Assembly (NCBI GenBank): GCA_910584785.1
Contig: CAJUDX010000023.1
Coordinates: 1-43,244, forward strand
From: an uncultured Lachnospiraceae bacterium
Lineage (GTDB): Bacteria > Bacillota > Clostridia > Lachnospirales > Lachnospiraceae
Direction: 5' to 3'
DNA: 43,244 bases
A program made the translations under genes and the position numbers. The notes beneath the pieces were generated by a model that was not told the DNA's origin, ran no database searches, and saw only the letters and a program-made list of their open reading frames with translations. Below, one piece after another: positions 6,963 through 15,571 of this stretch (the stretch's first letter is position 1; every line of letters begins with the position of its first letter).

Positions 6963-8015
6963 TTATGATTTTCTCAGCAAAAACCATACCGCCCAGCAAA
7001 ATCCCAGCATAAGCACCTCTGCCGCCAGCATTAACTGTCCCGCCCGGCGTATATCCTCTGCCTCTATCGTCCTCCCCCCATCGCCAATCCAGGGCTTTTG
7101 ATGCAATTCTCCAAAATACCAGTTTTCTCCCCCCAGCCGAAGATGAAGCGCACCAGCACAGGCTGCCTCACCATGAGCAGAGTTAGGGCTTTCATGCTTC
7201 TTCCGATCCCGCATAAGAATCTTCCAGGCCATCCTGCCGTCAAACGTTCGATCCCAGCATCCAAGCAGGCCCGCCGCTGCCGCCATCAGGCAGCCGCTAA
7301 GACGTGCAGGCAGGAAATTGCAGATATCATCCAGCCTGGCAGCCGCCCAGCCAAAGCGCCTGTACCTTTCATTCTTATATCCAACCATAGAATCCATCGT
7401 ATTGACTGCCTTATAAAAAAAACCGCCCGGCACACCAAATACTGCCATAAACAGCAAAGGGGCGATCACCCCATCCGACGTATTCTCTGCCACCGTTTCC
7501 ACCGCTGCCCGGATTATCCCCGCTTCATCCAGCCGTTCTGTATCCCGCCCGACAATCCCTGCCACCTGCGTTCTGGCCCCTTCCCGGTTTCCTGCTTCCA
7601 GCTCCCGTCTTACCTTGCCGCTCTCCTGATACAAACTCTTTGCCGCTAAAAGCTGAAAGCACCAAAATGTTTCCAGACACCAGATACAGCCCTTCAATAC
7701 ACGGCTCCACCAAACGCCATTTCCTAAAGCGCTGCCGCCCAAAACACTCTCCCCTAAAGCACTTCCAGCCAGTATTCCCCTGCCCATCAACATCCCCCAC
7801 AGGATTATCCCTGGGACAAGCACACTGACCAAAAGCACAGCCGCCATCAGGCATATTCCGCCGATAGTCTCCTGCCCAGGTATTTTTCTGCGAATCCAGT
7901 TTTCCATTCGGGAAATCAGGCTTCCCATGATACACACCGGATGGGGAATCCCCCCTGGTTCCCCAAAGATCCAGTCTAACACCACGGCTGCACTGATTAC
8001 ACTTAGTCGAAACAT
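6963..8015 (-). CDS. cbiB: Adenosylcobinamide-phosphate synthase
   Basis: CbiB (CobD in aerobic nomenclature) attaches aminopropanol, or its phosphate, to adenosylcobyric acid at the membrane. The 350-residue protein starts with VVLDWIFGEPGGIPHP and MGSLI, the family signature. It later has the WAAARLDDICNFLPARLSG stretch and DGVIAPLLFMAVFG. A Gly/Ser-rich duplication near residues 78-100 (GSALGESVLGGSALGNG) looks like a local expansion not usual in the family. Start: ATG at 8013-8015 with AAGGG upstream. It lies 22 bases before cobS and 72 bases after cobU in the same direction. Confidence 0.94.
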   Translation of the reverse strand: MFRLSVISAAVVLDWIFGEPGGIPHPVCIMGSLISRMENWIRRKIPGQETIGGICLMAAVLLVSVLVPGIILWGMLMGRGILAGSALGESVLGGSALGNGVWWSRVLKGCIWCLETFWCFQLLAAKSLYQESGKVRRELEAGNREGARTQVAGIVGRDTERLDEAGIIRAAVETVAENTSDGVIAPLLFMAVFGVPGGFFYKAVNTMDSMVGYKNERYRRFGWAAARLDDICNFLPARLSGCLMAAAAGLLGCWDRTFDGRMAWKILMRDRKKHESPNSAHGEAACAGALHLRLGGENWYFGELHQKPWIGDGGRTIEAEDIRRAGQLMLAAEVLMLGFCWAVWFLLRKS

Positions 8016-8087
8016 CCTTTCATTCCCTTTTCTGTCTTTATTGATACTTGTGCTCTTGTTTCATCTGCATTTCTTTTTTACCATCTC

Positions 8088-8711
8088 TCATACTTCCATT
8101 CCCATCCCCTTTAAACGGACAGGAATCCCACACACCACTTCGACTACCTTAGATGCACGTGCCCCTATCCAGCAGTTCATTTCACCCAAAAGCGCAAGAT
8201 AGGCATTCGTCTCTTCCCCATAGTCCACCCCGTCGGAAAACACATCGCCGCTTACAATCACCAGCAAGCGGCACTGTTCTTCCAGATTTCTAATCCCTTC
8301 CTTCATCCTTTCTGCGGCCTTTTTTGCCCTTTTTAACACTGCGCTTTCCACCGTTTCTTCCCTGCCCTTTGGAGTATCGTTTCCCCTTTCTTCTGCCTTC
8401 TTAATGTCCTCCCCAAACAGCTCATTTGCCGCCAGGTTAAGAATACATTCCAAAAGAATCACCCGCTCCTCTCCGCACCCGCCAAGATTAATCTCCTGCA
8501 GGTTTCTGGGACATTCCACAGTGACAAATCCCTTTCCCGCCCTTAATCTCTGGTGACGGCAGACCTTTCTTTTTCCTTCCTCACCGATAACTTCCATTGT
8601 GGCAATATACACAAGCTCTGCGCCGCCTGCCAGCACTGCCATCTCCTCAGCACAGGCAGATTTCCCGCTTCCGCTTCCTCCGCTTACCAGATAAATCACA
8701 GGGTTTCCCAT
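8088..8711 (-). CDS. cobU: Adenosylcobinamide kinase / guanylyltransferase, with atypical C-terminus
   Basis: The 207-residue protein has a proper P-loop (SGGSGSGKSACAEEM, Lys17-Ser18), the YIATM strand and a CRHQRLR segment whose His53 matches the guanylylated His of CobU. FVTVE follows. The expected NEVGxGIVP and GRxNQ motifs are missing; instead it reads SGDVFSDGVDYGEETNAYLA, then GEMNCWIGARASKVVEVVCGIPVRLKG. A charged insert lies near 105-125. This is the mirror image of the short CobU-like protein at 5626-6021. The longest frame starts at ATG 8709-8711, overlapping the Hsp70 gene by 16 bases. A GTG at 8697-8699 overlaps the Hsp70 stop as GTGA and is an equally good, translationally coupled start. 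Confidence 0.88.
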   Translation of the reverse strand: MGNPVIYLVSGGSGSGKSACAEEMAVLAGGAELVYIATMEVIGEEGKRKVCRHQRLRAGKGFVTVECPRNLQEINLGGCGEERVILLECILNLAANELFGEDIKKAEERGNDTPKGREETVESAVLKRAKKAAERMKEGIRNLEEQCRLLVIVSGDVFSDGVDYGEETNAYLALLGEMNCWIGARASKVVEVVCGIPVRLKGMGMEV

Positions 8712-10387
8712 TCCTCTAAAAATTCTTTAAATTCCCGCTTTGCATCCTCAATGATAGCCTGATCATACGTATTCAGCGCCTTTTCATACTTGTGCAGGGC
8801 TGCCTCAATGTAGCTGCGCTTATCGCCAATGCTTTCCTCATATATCCTCTCCCCGCGAAGTAAAAGGTACTTATTTTCTTCCCTGTCCCTGGGATGGATC
8901 TTTAAGTAGGACAGGGTTTCCAGCCTTTCCTGGATTTCCTCGTCCGTCATATCCACATCCCGTCCTCTGAACACCTGCTTTTTTACGGTCTGTGTGGACA
9001 ATACCTTAACTTCCACCTCCAGAATCGAGTTAATATCATAGGTATAGGTGACATCTACTGCCTCTTCCCCGGCCTTTGCCGGCGGCACTTCAATTAACAG
9101 TTCGCCGAGGGAAAGATTATTTGCCGCCAGACGGCTTTCCCCCTGAAGCACGTTAATGCGGAGCTTTGTCTGGTTATCGCGCACCGTATAAAGCCGCTCG
9201 GTCCGGCTGGTGGGAATTACAGTATTCCGGTCTATAATCGGACAGAACACACCATCCTCAAAAATTCCCTTCTCCCATTCCCTAACCACCTCGGTCCCCA
9301 GCGTAAAGGGGCAGACATCCGTTAAGATCACTTCCTTAATCGCATCCCGGCGCTCCTTCATCGCAGCCTGAATGGCGGCGCCTAATGCCACTGCCTCATC
9401 CGGGTTTACATTCGTATCGGGCAGGGTCTTAAAGAGTTTGCTGACAAAACGACGGATAATCGGACTTTTCGTCGCTCCGCCCACTAATACCACCTTATCA
9501 ATATCGGAAAGACGGATATGGGCATCGGAAAGACTGCGTTTTACCGGCTGACGGATGCGGTCTAAAAGTTCCCTGCAGGCCTCCTCGTACTTTGCCATCT
9601 CCACTTCCATGCTGAATTGTTCCTCGCCAATTTTACACTGCATGGTGGAAACCCGCCCTTCAGAAAAGCCCATCTTGCATAAATCGGCCTGCTTGTGGAT
9701 GTGGCGCAGTGCTTTTTCATCCAGAGTCAGCTTATTTAATTGCGGGAATTTTTCGAAAAACATGGTTTCCAAAACCTCGGTGAAGTCCTCTCCCCCAAGG
9801 AAGTTATCACCCGCCACTGCCCGCACCTCAAGAATCGTGTCAAACAACTCCAAAATCGAGACGTCAAAGGTTCCACCGCCCAAATCAAACACCAAAAAGC
9901 GCGCATGCTTCTGGCTCTGGTATAAACCGTAGGCAATCGCTGCTGCTGTCGGCTCGCTGATAATCCTCTCTACCTTAAGCCCCGCTAATTCCCCTGCCCT
10001 TTTTGTTGCACGCCTGCGGGCGTCATTAAAATAGGCCGGAACACTAATTACCGCTTCAGTTACCTCCTCCCCCAGATAATGCTCGGCGTCCTCCTTTAAG
10101 GCTCTGAGGACAAAGGATGATAATTCTTCGGCAGTAAATTCCTTGTGCAGCAGCTTAAATTTCCTCCCGCTTCCCATATCCCGCTTAAACACCGCGGCTG
10201 CGCTCCCCGGATAAAGAAGCCTGCGCTCTACCGCCGAATCACCGACAAAAATCTGCTCCTCTTCATCCATGCTAACCACCGACGGCGTCAAATGCTTCCC
10301 CAGACGATTGGGTATGATTTTTGGCCCGTCCTCAGTAAAGCAGGCAATCAGACTGTTCGTGGTTCCTAAATCAATTCCAATAATCAT
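8696..10387 (-). CDS. Hsp70-family chaperone, HscC-like
   Basis: This 563-residue protein has the DnaK ATPase core: MIIGIDLGTTNSL, the VPAYFNDARRRATKRAGELAG-type phosphate-2 region, LVFDLGGGTFDVS and VVLVGGATKSPIIR. A beta-rich substrate domain follows, then a short helical tail instead of the full DnaK lid. Length and shape match HscC-type Hsp70s, which work with dedicated J proteins rather than DnaJ/GrpE. The frame is open to 10429, but the ATG at 10385-10387 starts the canonical N-terminus and has AGAGGA in front, so I use it. The gene directly upstream encodes a large TPR protein with a J-like N-terminus, its likely partner. The 3' end overlaps cobU, so the pair sits inside the cobamide gene run. 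Confidence 0.94.
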   Translation of the reverse strand: MIIGIDLGTTNSLIACFTEDGPKIIPNRLGKHLTPSVVSMDEEEQIFVGDSAVERRLLYPGSAAAVFKRDMGSGRKFKLLHKEFTAEELSSFVLRALKEDAEHYLGEEVTEAVISVPAYFNDARRRATKRAGELAGLKVERIISEPTAAAIAYGLYQSQKHARFLVFDLGGGTFDVSILELFDTILEVRAVAGDNFLGGEDFTEVLETMFFEKFPQLNKLTLDEKALRHIHKQADLCKMGFSEGRVSTMQCKIGEEQFSMEVEMAKYEEACRELLDRIRQPVKRSLSDAHIRLSDIDKVVLVGGATKSPIIRRFVSKLFKTLPDTNVNPDEAVALGAAIQAAMKERRDAIKEVILTDVCPFTLGTEVVREWEKGIFEDGVFCPIIDRNTVIPTSRTERLYTVRDNQTKLRINVLQGESRLAANNLSLGELLIEVPPAKAGEEAVDVTYTYDINSILEVEVKVLSTQTVKKQVFRGRDVDMTDEEIQERLETLSYLKIHPRDREENKYLLLRGERIYEESIGDKRSYIEAALHKYEKALNTYDQAIIEDAKREFKEFLEEWETL

Positions 10388-10460
10388 GTTGTTATCCTCT
10401 TCTTTCCTGTCCATTTTCCTGTAATTCAATAAGACTTTCCCATTTAATGTACAAAATTGC

Positions 10461-13400
10461 TCAATGCCTTTCTTCCTCTATTTGTTTAAGAATATGCTCC
10501 TTTGCCTGTACAGCCTCCATACAGAAGGGATTAATCTCCTGAGTTTTTTCCAAATACTCCAGGGCTTTTTCCATTTCTCCCAGACTTTCATAATACCGCC
10601 CCAGATATAAAAAACTCTCAAAACATCCCTTAAATGCGCAGTCCTTACACGGCTTTTGCGTCTGCATCTTAAGTAAAAGCTGCTCTCCCTTTTCTCTCTC
10701 CCCCAAAGCCAGATAAATCCAGGCAAGGTTTGACAGCCGGGCAGTTCCATAGGCTCTAAAGCCCACATGATCTTCTATGGTCCGCCCGCTCTTTTCCAGG
10801 TTATCCAGGGCTGCCTGCCCGTGCATCTTTGCCTCCTCCTTCTGTCCAGTCATTACATAGCACCGGGCCAGATAAGCTTCATAATAATAGCGCTGGGCAG
10901 GTTCAAGCTCATAATCAAGAGCTTTTTCATAGCAAGAAACCGCCTTATCATACTCCATCAGCATTTCCATATATAAACTGCCTAAATCACTGTAATACTT
11001 CGCCTCTTTCCCAGACGGCGCATTGCGGATACCCTCTTTGCAGTAAAAAATTGCCTTTTCCCGGTCTCCTTTTTTCATCCATACATCACTGATATCTGCG
11101 TAATGATCATCCCTGTCTTTGGTGTGTTCATAGCATTCTAATGCCCGATCAAACTCACCTAAATCATAGTAAGAATCTCCCATTTTTTTCCACAAATAAG
11201 TATAATCTGGCCATAACTCCAGTGCCTTTTTATACCATTCAAAGGCCTTATCATACGCTTTAAGATCCCAATAGCAGGAGGCCATGTTCCGGTAGGGAAG
11301 CCTCTCCTTTTCCGCTCCCACCTCCACTGCTTTTTCCAGGCATTCAATCGCCTTATGAAGCTGCCTGGACGACCGGTAACAGCAGGCCAGATTGTTCCAC
11401 ACAATACTGTCCTCCGGCGTATGTTCCAGTGCTTTTTCATAGTCCTTAATAGCAAGATCAATCTCCATGGCGTCACTGTAAATCAGTCCCCGGCAAACCA
11501 GGTAATAGCTGGTTTCCCTGACAGCAATCTGCCGGCTGATATAGTCGATAGCCTTTTCAAAATCCTCCCTCCGGCAGTAAGTATCATAGCGATCGCGGTA
11601 ATAATCCGAAAGCTTTTCATAGGTTTTCCGATAACCGGGTTCTAATTCATTTGTTTTTAAAAAGTTCTCCGCTGCCAAATCCATCTTCTTTAGGCCCTCA
11701 TAACAAAGCCCCCGGTTATAATACAACTCTGGACTTTCCCTGTAAAAAGGCTCGGCCCTCTGGTAATTATCTAAGGCCAGCTGATACTTCTTCATTTCCA
11801 GGTAAATATGGCCCCGTATCAGGCGGTATTGCAGCCTGCCGTCGTTTTGGTCAATGGCTTTTTGCAAATGCTCTAATGCCTTGTCAAACTCATCTTCATC
11901 CCAGTAAAGAATACCCTTCTCGTACTCCACTTCCGACTTATCCTCAATATCGCAGCCCTCATCATCCACTGTAGTTAAAAGCTCATCAAGAATCTGGTGC
12001 ACAAGCTGTCGATCCTCATTATTTTTTGCAAGGTTGCGAAGGATTTTTACCTCAAACAGTCTCATTTTTTGAGTAAATTCCACCTTATTTTCCCTTGCCT
12101 GATCTATCACCTTCTTTGCGTCCTCATACTGTCCGTAATAGAAAAACACCTCTGCCGCAAATAAATAAGGCTTATAATATCCGGGGTAAATATCCACTGC
12201 GCTGTGGTAATCATTAACCACCTGCTGAGCACGCTTCAGCTCATAAAAAGCTTCCTGGCGAATCACATAAGCCGGATAATATCCGTCATCCGCAGCCACA
12301 ATCTGATCGCAGACATCCACCGTCTTTTCGTATTGCCCGGACTGTAAATAGACACTGGCTAAATACCGCATATAATCCAGACGATCCCTCTCGTCCTCTT
12401 CCGCCGCAATCGCCATATGCAGGGCTTTTTCCGTCTCCTCCTGCACATCCATCGCCTGATAGCAGCCTGCTATCATATAATAGCAGGCCCCCTTGCGGCT
12501 TCGCATCTTCTTCTCTTCCTCCGAATCCCCGGTCGCCGCCTCGGTCAATTCCAGGCGCCGCTTCAGCAGGGGCAGACTTTCCTCATAGTTTTCCAGAGCA
12601 TACTTAACACGGCTGAACAGATTGCAAAATTCATATTCCTCTTCCCCATGAGGGTCCACCTTATCCGCAATGGCCTCTGCCTCTTTAAGCCGTTCATTCT
12701 GAAACAGACACCAGGCCAGACGAAGCCAAAGCTTTTGTCCCGTCATCTCACGGAAGCTTTCCCCCTTTTCCAGGGCTTCCTTCATTTGAATAATCAGTGT
12801 TTCATTCGCCTGTTCCAGATACCCGGACAATTCATCACTCCGGGGATTCAGCCGCAGAAGATCCAGCATGATTTCTCTTGCCTCAAAACACTCACCCTGC
12901 TCAAGATAATAGCGCCCAACCAAGTATTTTGCTGGATAATGCTCTGGCAGCGTCTTTAAAATATCCTTGCAAAGTCTGAACGCCTCATCCTTTTCCCCGG
13001 CATCCCACAGCGCTTCAGCCGCACAAATCCAAATATAGGGGTCATAATCGTTCTTTTCCAACAGCTTCTTTGCTGCCTCCAGAGCTTCCCCGGTCTTTTC
13101 CTCCCTGCTCATCAGCCTGAGCCATTCCACCTCCTCATAGGGGTGGTACAGGTCAAATGCCTCCAGATCCTTAAGGGCCTGGGCAATCCCTTCGGTTTCT
13201 CCTTCGTCCAGCCTGCGTTTAATCTCAAGATAAGCATCGATGTAGGTATCCCCACTTACCTCCTCCCCATCTAAACCGCGGTACTCCAGTCGCTCATAGG
13301 GCAAAAAGGTTTCATTTTCCACATAATAAAACATAAAATTCAGAAAATCTTCCGGGAACTTCTGGCTTAATTCCTCCCGGTTTTTTTTCAGCTCAAACAT

Positions 13401-13805
13401 TTCATCCAGAAGTTTCCAGACTGAATGGGGAATACGGATATGGTCCATCAAAAACCTCACCAGCTTATCCCTGGCCTCCAAAGCCGTATCCAGCTCGTCG
13501 CAAACCGGATCAGAGAGCAGTTTTCTCCACTGCTCCACCCGATAACGCGACATCGCATCCTGATAAAACGCATCCAGGCGGTCAATCCAAAGATCCACTT
13601 CGTTCTTCTTTTCTCCGCCTTCCTCCACATCCTTTTGCCGGGCAAAGGCAATGCCCTCCTCGTAAGCCTGGCGGAGCCGCTTAAATCCCTCCGGGTCATC
13701 TTCCGGGTTTACCGACTTTAATGCCGTCCGGTAGGCTCCACTGATAATTTCTTCATCCTTTGTTTCCTTTATCCCAAGAATATGAAATATTAATTCCTTC
13801 TCCAT
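10461..13805 (-). CDS. Large TPR protein with degenerate J-like N-terminal domain
   Basis: The 1114-residue protein begins with about 55 residues resembling a J domain (ELIFHILGIKETKDEEIIS, then AYRTALKS, DDPEGFKRLRQAYEEG). The HPD tripeptide that stimulates Hsp70 is replaced by NPE. Most of the rest is tetratricopeptide repeats, especially clear between about 400 and 1090 (for example AIDYISRQIAVRE, LDLAIKDYEKALEHTPED-type units). A CKDCAFKGC cluster lies near the C-terminus. No signal or membrane segment is seen. Start: ATG at 13803-13805 with GGAGG six bases upstream, overlapping the cobT stop as TGATG; an ATG at 13820 is less well placed. The Hsp70 gene follows 73 bases later. It probably selects or presents clients to that Hsp70. 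Confidence 0.9.
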   Translation of the reverse strand: MEKELIFHILGIKETKDEEIISGAYRTALKSVNPEDDPEGFKRLRQAYEEGIAFARQKDVEEGGEKKNEVDLWIDRLDAFYQDAMSRYRVEQWRKLLSDPVCDELDTALEARDKLVRFLMDHIRIPHSVWKLLDEMFELKKNREELSQKFPEDFLNFMFYYVENETFLPYERLEYRGLDGEEVSGDTYIDAYLEIKRRLDEGETEGIAQALKDLEAFDLYHPYEEVEWLRLMSREEKTGEALEAAKKLLEKNDYDPYIWICAAEALWDAGEKDEAFRLCKDILKTLPEHYPAKYLVGRYYLEQGECFEAREIMLDLLRLNPRSDELSGYLEQANETLIIQMKEALEKGESFREMTGQKLWLRLAWCLFQNERLKEAEAIADKVDPHGEEEYEFCNLFSRVKYALENYEESLPLLKRRLELTEAATGDSEEEKKMRSRKGACYYMIAGCYQAMDVQEETEKALHMAIAAEEDERDRLDYMRYLASVYLQSGQYEKTVDVCDQIVAADDGYYPAYVIRQEAFYELKRAQQVVNDYHSAVDIYPGYYKPYLFAAEVFFYYGQYEDAKKVIDQARENKVEFTQKMRLFEVKILRNLAKNNEDRQLVHQILDELLTTVDDEGCDIEDKSEVEYEKGILYWDEDEFDKALEHLQKAIDQNDGRLQYRLIRGHIYLEMKKYQLALDNYQRAEPFYRESPELYYNRGLCYEGLKKMDLAAENFLKTNELEPGYRKTYEKLSDYYRDRYDTYCRREDFEKAIDYISRQIAVRETSYYLVCRGLIYSDAMEIDLAIKDYEKALEHTPEDSIVWNNLACCYRSSRQLHKAIECLEKAVEVGAEKERLPYRNMASCYWDLKAYDKAFEWYKKALELWPDYTYLWKKMGDSYYDLGEFDRALECYEHTKDRDDHYADISDVWMKKGDREKAIFYCKEGIRNAPSGKEAKYYSDLGSLYMEMLMEYDKAVSCYEKALDYELEPAQRYYYEAYLARCYVMTGQKEEAKMHGQAALDNLEKSGRTIEDHVGFRAYGTARLSNLAWIYLALGEREKGEQLLLKMQTQKPCKDCAFKGCFESFLYLGRYYESLGEMEKALEYLEKTQEINPFCMEAVQAKEHILKQIEEERH

Positions 13806-14884
13806 CACAAACCTCCGCATTCAAAATGATGATATTCCTCTATCTTAATCTGGGAAAACGTAGACATTCGCCCATAAACAGCCACTGCCATATCCAAAAG
13901 CGGAAACAAAGTCACCGCTCCCGTCCCCTCTCCCAGACATAAATTTCCATAGATAATCGGTTTAATCCCCAGGGCATTTAACACCATCTCCCCTGCCGGT
14001 TCCGCGGAACAATGTGAGGCCAGCATATACCCCACGGCCTCCGGGCATAAGGCTGCCGCCGCTAGGGCTGCCGCCCCGGAAATCACCCCGTCGATAACCA
14101 CAGGAAGCCTGTACCTTGCACCGCCCAGGAAAACACCGGTAAGCCCGGCTAAATCCAGCCCGCCCACCTTAGACAGCACATCGACCGGGTCGTTTCGATC
14201 CGGCTTCCACAACACAATTCCCTGCCGAATCACCGAAATCTTCTTCTTCATCCCCTCATCACTTAAACCGGCGCCTCTTCCTGTCACACTCTGCGGATCG
14301 ACATTTAAAAGTACCGAAATTACCGCACTACTGGTCGTCGTATTCCCAATTCCCATTTCCCCGGTAGCCAAAATACCAATGCCCTGCTCCTTCAGCTCTC
14401 TGACGAGATCCATCCCCGTCTCTATCGCCTTTACCGCTGTCCGGTAATTCATCGCCGGTTCCCGGACAAAATTTCTGGTTCCATCCATCAGGTGACAGTT
14501 TACCAAGGGATTCCTTACCTTTCCCTGACAGGATAATGGGTTCTTCACCCCAATATCCACGGGAATCACCTGCGCCCCGGCCTTCTCCGCCATCAGACAG
14601 ACACAGCTTTCCCCCTTTGTCAGGTTTTCTGTCACCACGGCAGTTACCTCCTGCCCGGTCTGTGTCACACCCTCTTCAACGACTCCATTGTCCGCACAAA
14701 AAACGACAACTGCCTTTTTCTCCAGATTCACCGCCGGCACACCATATATTCCTGCGATCTTAACGATTGCATCTTCCAGCCAGCCCAGGCTATTTAGCGG
14801 CTTGGCAATCCTGTCCCAGCGCTCCCTTGCCAGCCGCATCGCCTCTTCATCCAAAGGAGCAATCTCCAGCCGCCTTCCTTCCAT
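13805..14884 (-). CDS. cobT: Nicotinate-nucleotide--dimethylbenzimidazole phosphoribosyltransferase
   Basis: CobT makes alpha-ribazole phosphate from nicotinate mononucleotide and the lower-ligand base, activating the base that CobS attaches. Recognisable parts are VVVFCADNGVVEEGVTQTGQ, LATGEMGIGNTTTSSAV, GRGAGLSDEGM and LASHCSAEPAGE. The C-terminal LCLGEGTGAV holds the catalytic Glu. At 359 residues from the ATG at 14882-14884 (AGGGGAAAGG upstream) the length is normal. The frame is open to 14944, overlapping cbiT, with other ATGs at 14908 and 14944. The stop overlaps the start of the TPR gene. Lower-ligand choice cannot be read from the sequence. Confidence 0.95.
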   Translation of the reverse strand: MEGRRLEIAPLDEEAMRLARERWDRIAKPLNSLGWLEDAIVKIAGIYGVPAVNLEKKAVVVFCADNGVVEEGVTQTGQEVTAVVTENLTKGESCVCLMAEKAGAQVIPVDIGVKNPLSCQGKVRNPLVNCHLMDGTRNFVREPAMNYRTAVKAIETGMDLVRELKEQGIGILATGEMGIGNTTTSSAVISVLLNVDPQSVTGRGAGLSDEGMKKKISVIRQGIVLWKPDRNDPVDVLSKVGGLDLAGLTGVFLGGARYRLPVVIDGVISGAAALAAAALCPEAVGYMLASHCSAEPAGEMVLNALGIKPIIYGNLCLGEGTGAVTLFPLLDMAVAVYGRMSTFSQIKIEEYHHFECGGL

Positions 14885-14918
14885 CCTTTTCTTCCTTTCC
14901 CCTGTCATCCTCTTTCTC

Positions 14919-15500
14919 TTATCCCTGTCCCTCCAGCAAAGCAATATACACCGGATTCATCGCCTTATGCATATGATATGGGCCAACTGCCTCCAGGCGC
15001 GTCACTGCCATCTGGATTATCTCATACGAAGCCAGTGAACGCGACTGACACAGCTGAATACAGCGAAAAAGCGTTTCCGCCGTAATGCTGTTAATCACAA
15101 TCCTCGCCTTGGGATTTTTGGCAAACACCAAATCCACCACTGCCTCCAGTTCTCCCCCGGACCCTCCAATCAGCACATGGGTAGGTGCAGGCAGAGCCTT
15201 CAAAACATCCGGCGCCCTGCCCTCAATGATATAAAATTTTTCAACTTCCGGCACCAGCCTTTCCCTGTTTTGTTTCAGCAGGGCAATCGCCTTTTCATCC
15301 TTCTCAATCGCATAGACACAGCTTTCCTCGCCCTTCATCATCGCAAACCATCGGGCAGCTTCTATCGAGATAGAACCCGTTCCTGCGCCGACATCCCAGA
15401 AAACTGCCCCCATAAACAGCGCAAGCTTTGCCAGAGAAACCGCTCTGACCTCACTTTTTGTCATAGGAACAGGGCCCCGAATAAATTCATTATCCTGCAT
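14919..15500 (-). CDS. cbiT: Cobalt-precorrin-6B C15-methyltransferase (decarboxylating)
   Basis: CbiT methylates C15 and decarboxylates the C12 acetate of cobalt-precorrin in the anaerobic corrin pathway. The 193-residue protein is the stand-alone form, with FIRGPVPMTKSEVRA at the start, SAM-binding WDVGAGTGSISIEAA, APTHVLIGGSGGELE and the ARIVINSITAETL strand. Start: ATG at 15498-15500 behind TAGGAGA. No other corrin-ring gene (CbiE, CbiC, CbiH and so on) is visible, so it is an orphan among late assembly genes, directly upstream of cobT. It may complete a pathway encoded elsewhere. Confidence 0.92.
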   Translation of the reverse strand: MQDNEFIRGPVPMTKSEVRAVSLAKLALFMGAVFWDVGAGTGSISIEAARWFAMMKGEESCVYAIEKDEKAIALLKQNRERLVPEVEKFYIIEGRAPDVLKALPAPTHVLIGGSGGELEAVVDLVFAKNPKARIVINSITAETLFRCIQLCQSRSLASYEIIQMAVTRLEAVGPYHMHKAMNPVYIALLEGQG

Positions 15501-15571
15501 CCGACAATCTCCTACTCTCCATTCTTCCCACGCTTTACAACACCAATCCGTGTACCCGCCAGGCGGTCACA

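Noticed and set aside
7098..7649. A 183-codon plus-strand frame
   Set aside because: It is antisense to cbiB, which has full family motifs.
10388..10429. Upstream extension of the Hsp70 start to 10429
   Set aside because: The extra 14 residues are charged and atypical; the ATG at 10387 has a ribosome binding site and begins the canonical motif.
12417..12959. A 180-codon plus-strand frame
   Set aside because: It is antisense to the TPR protein, without ribosome binding site or protein-like content.
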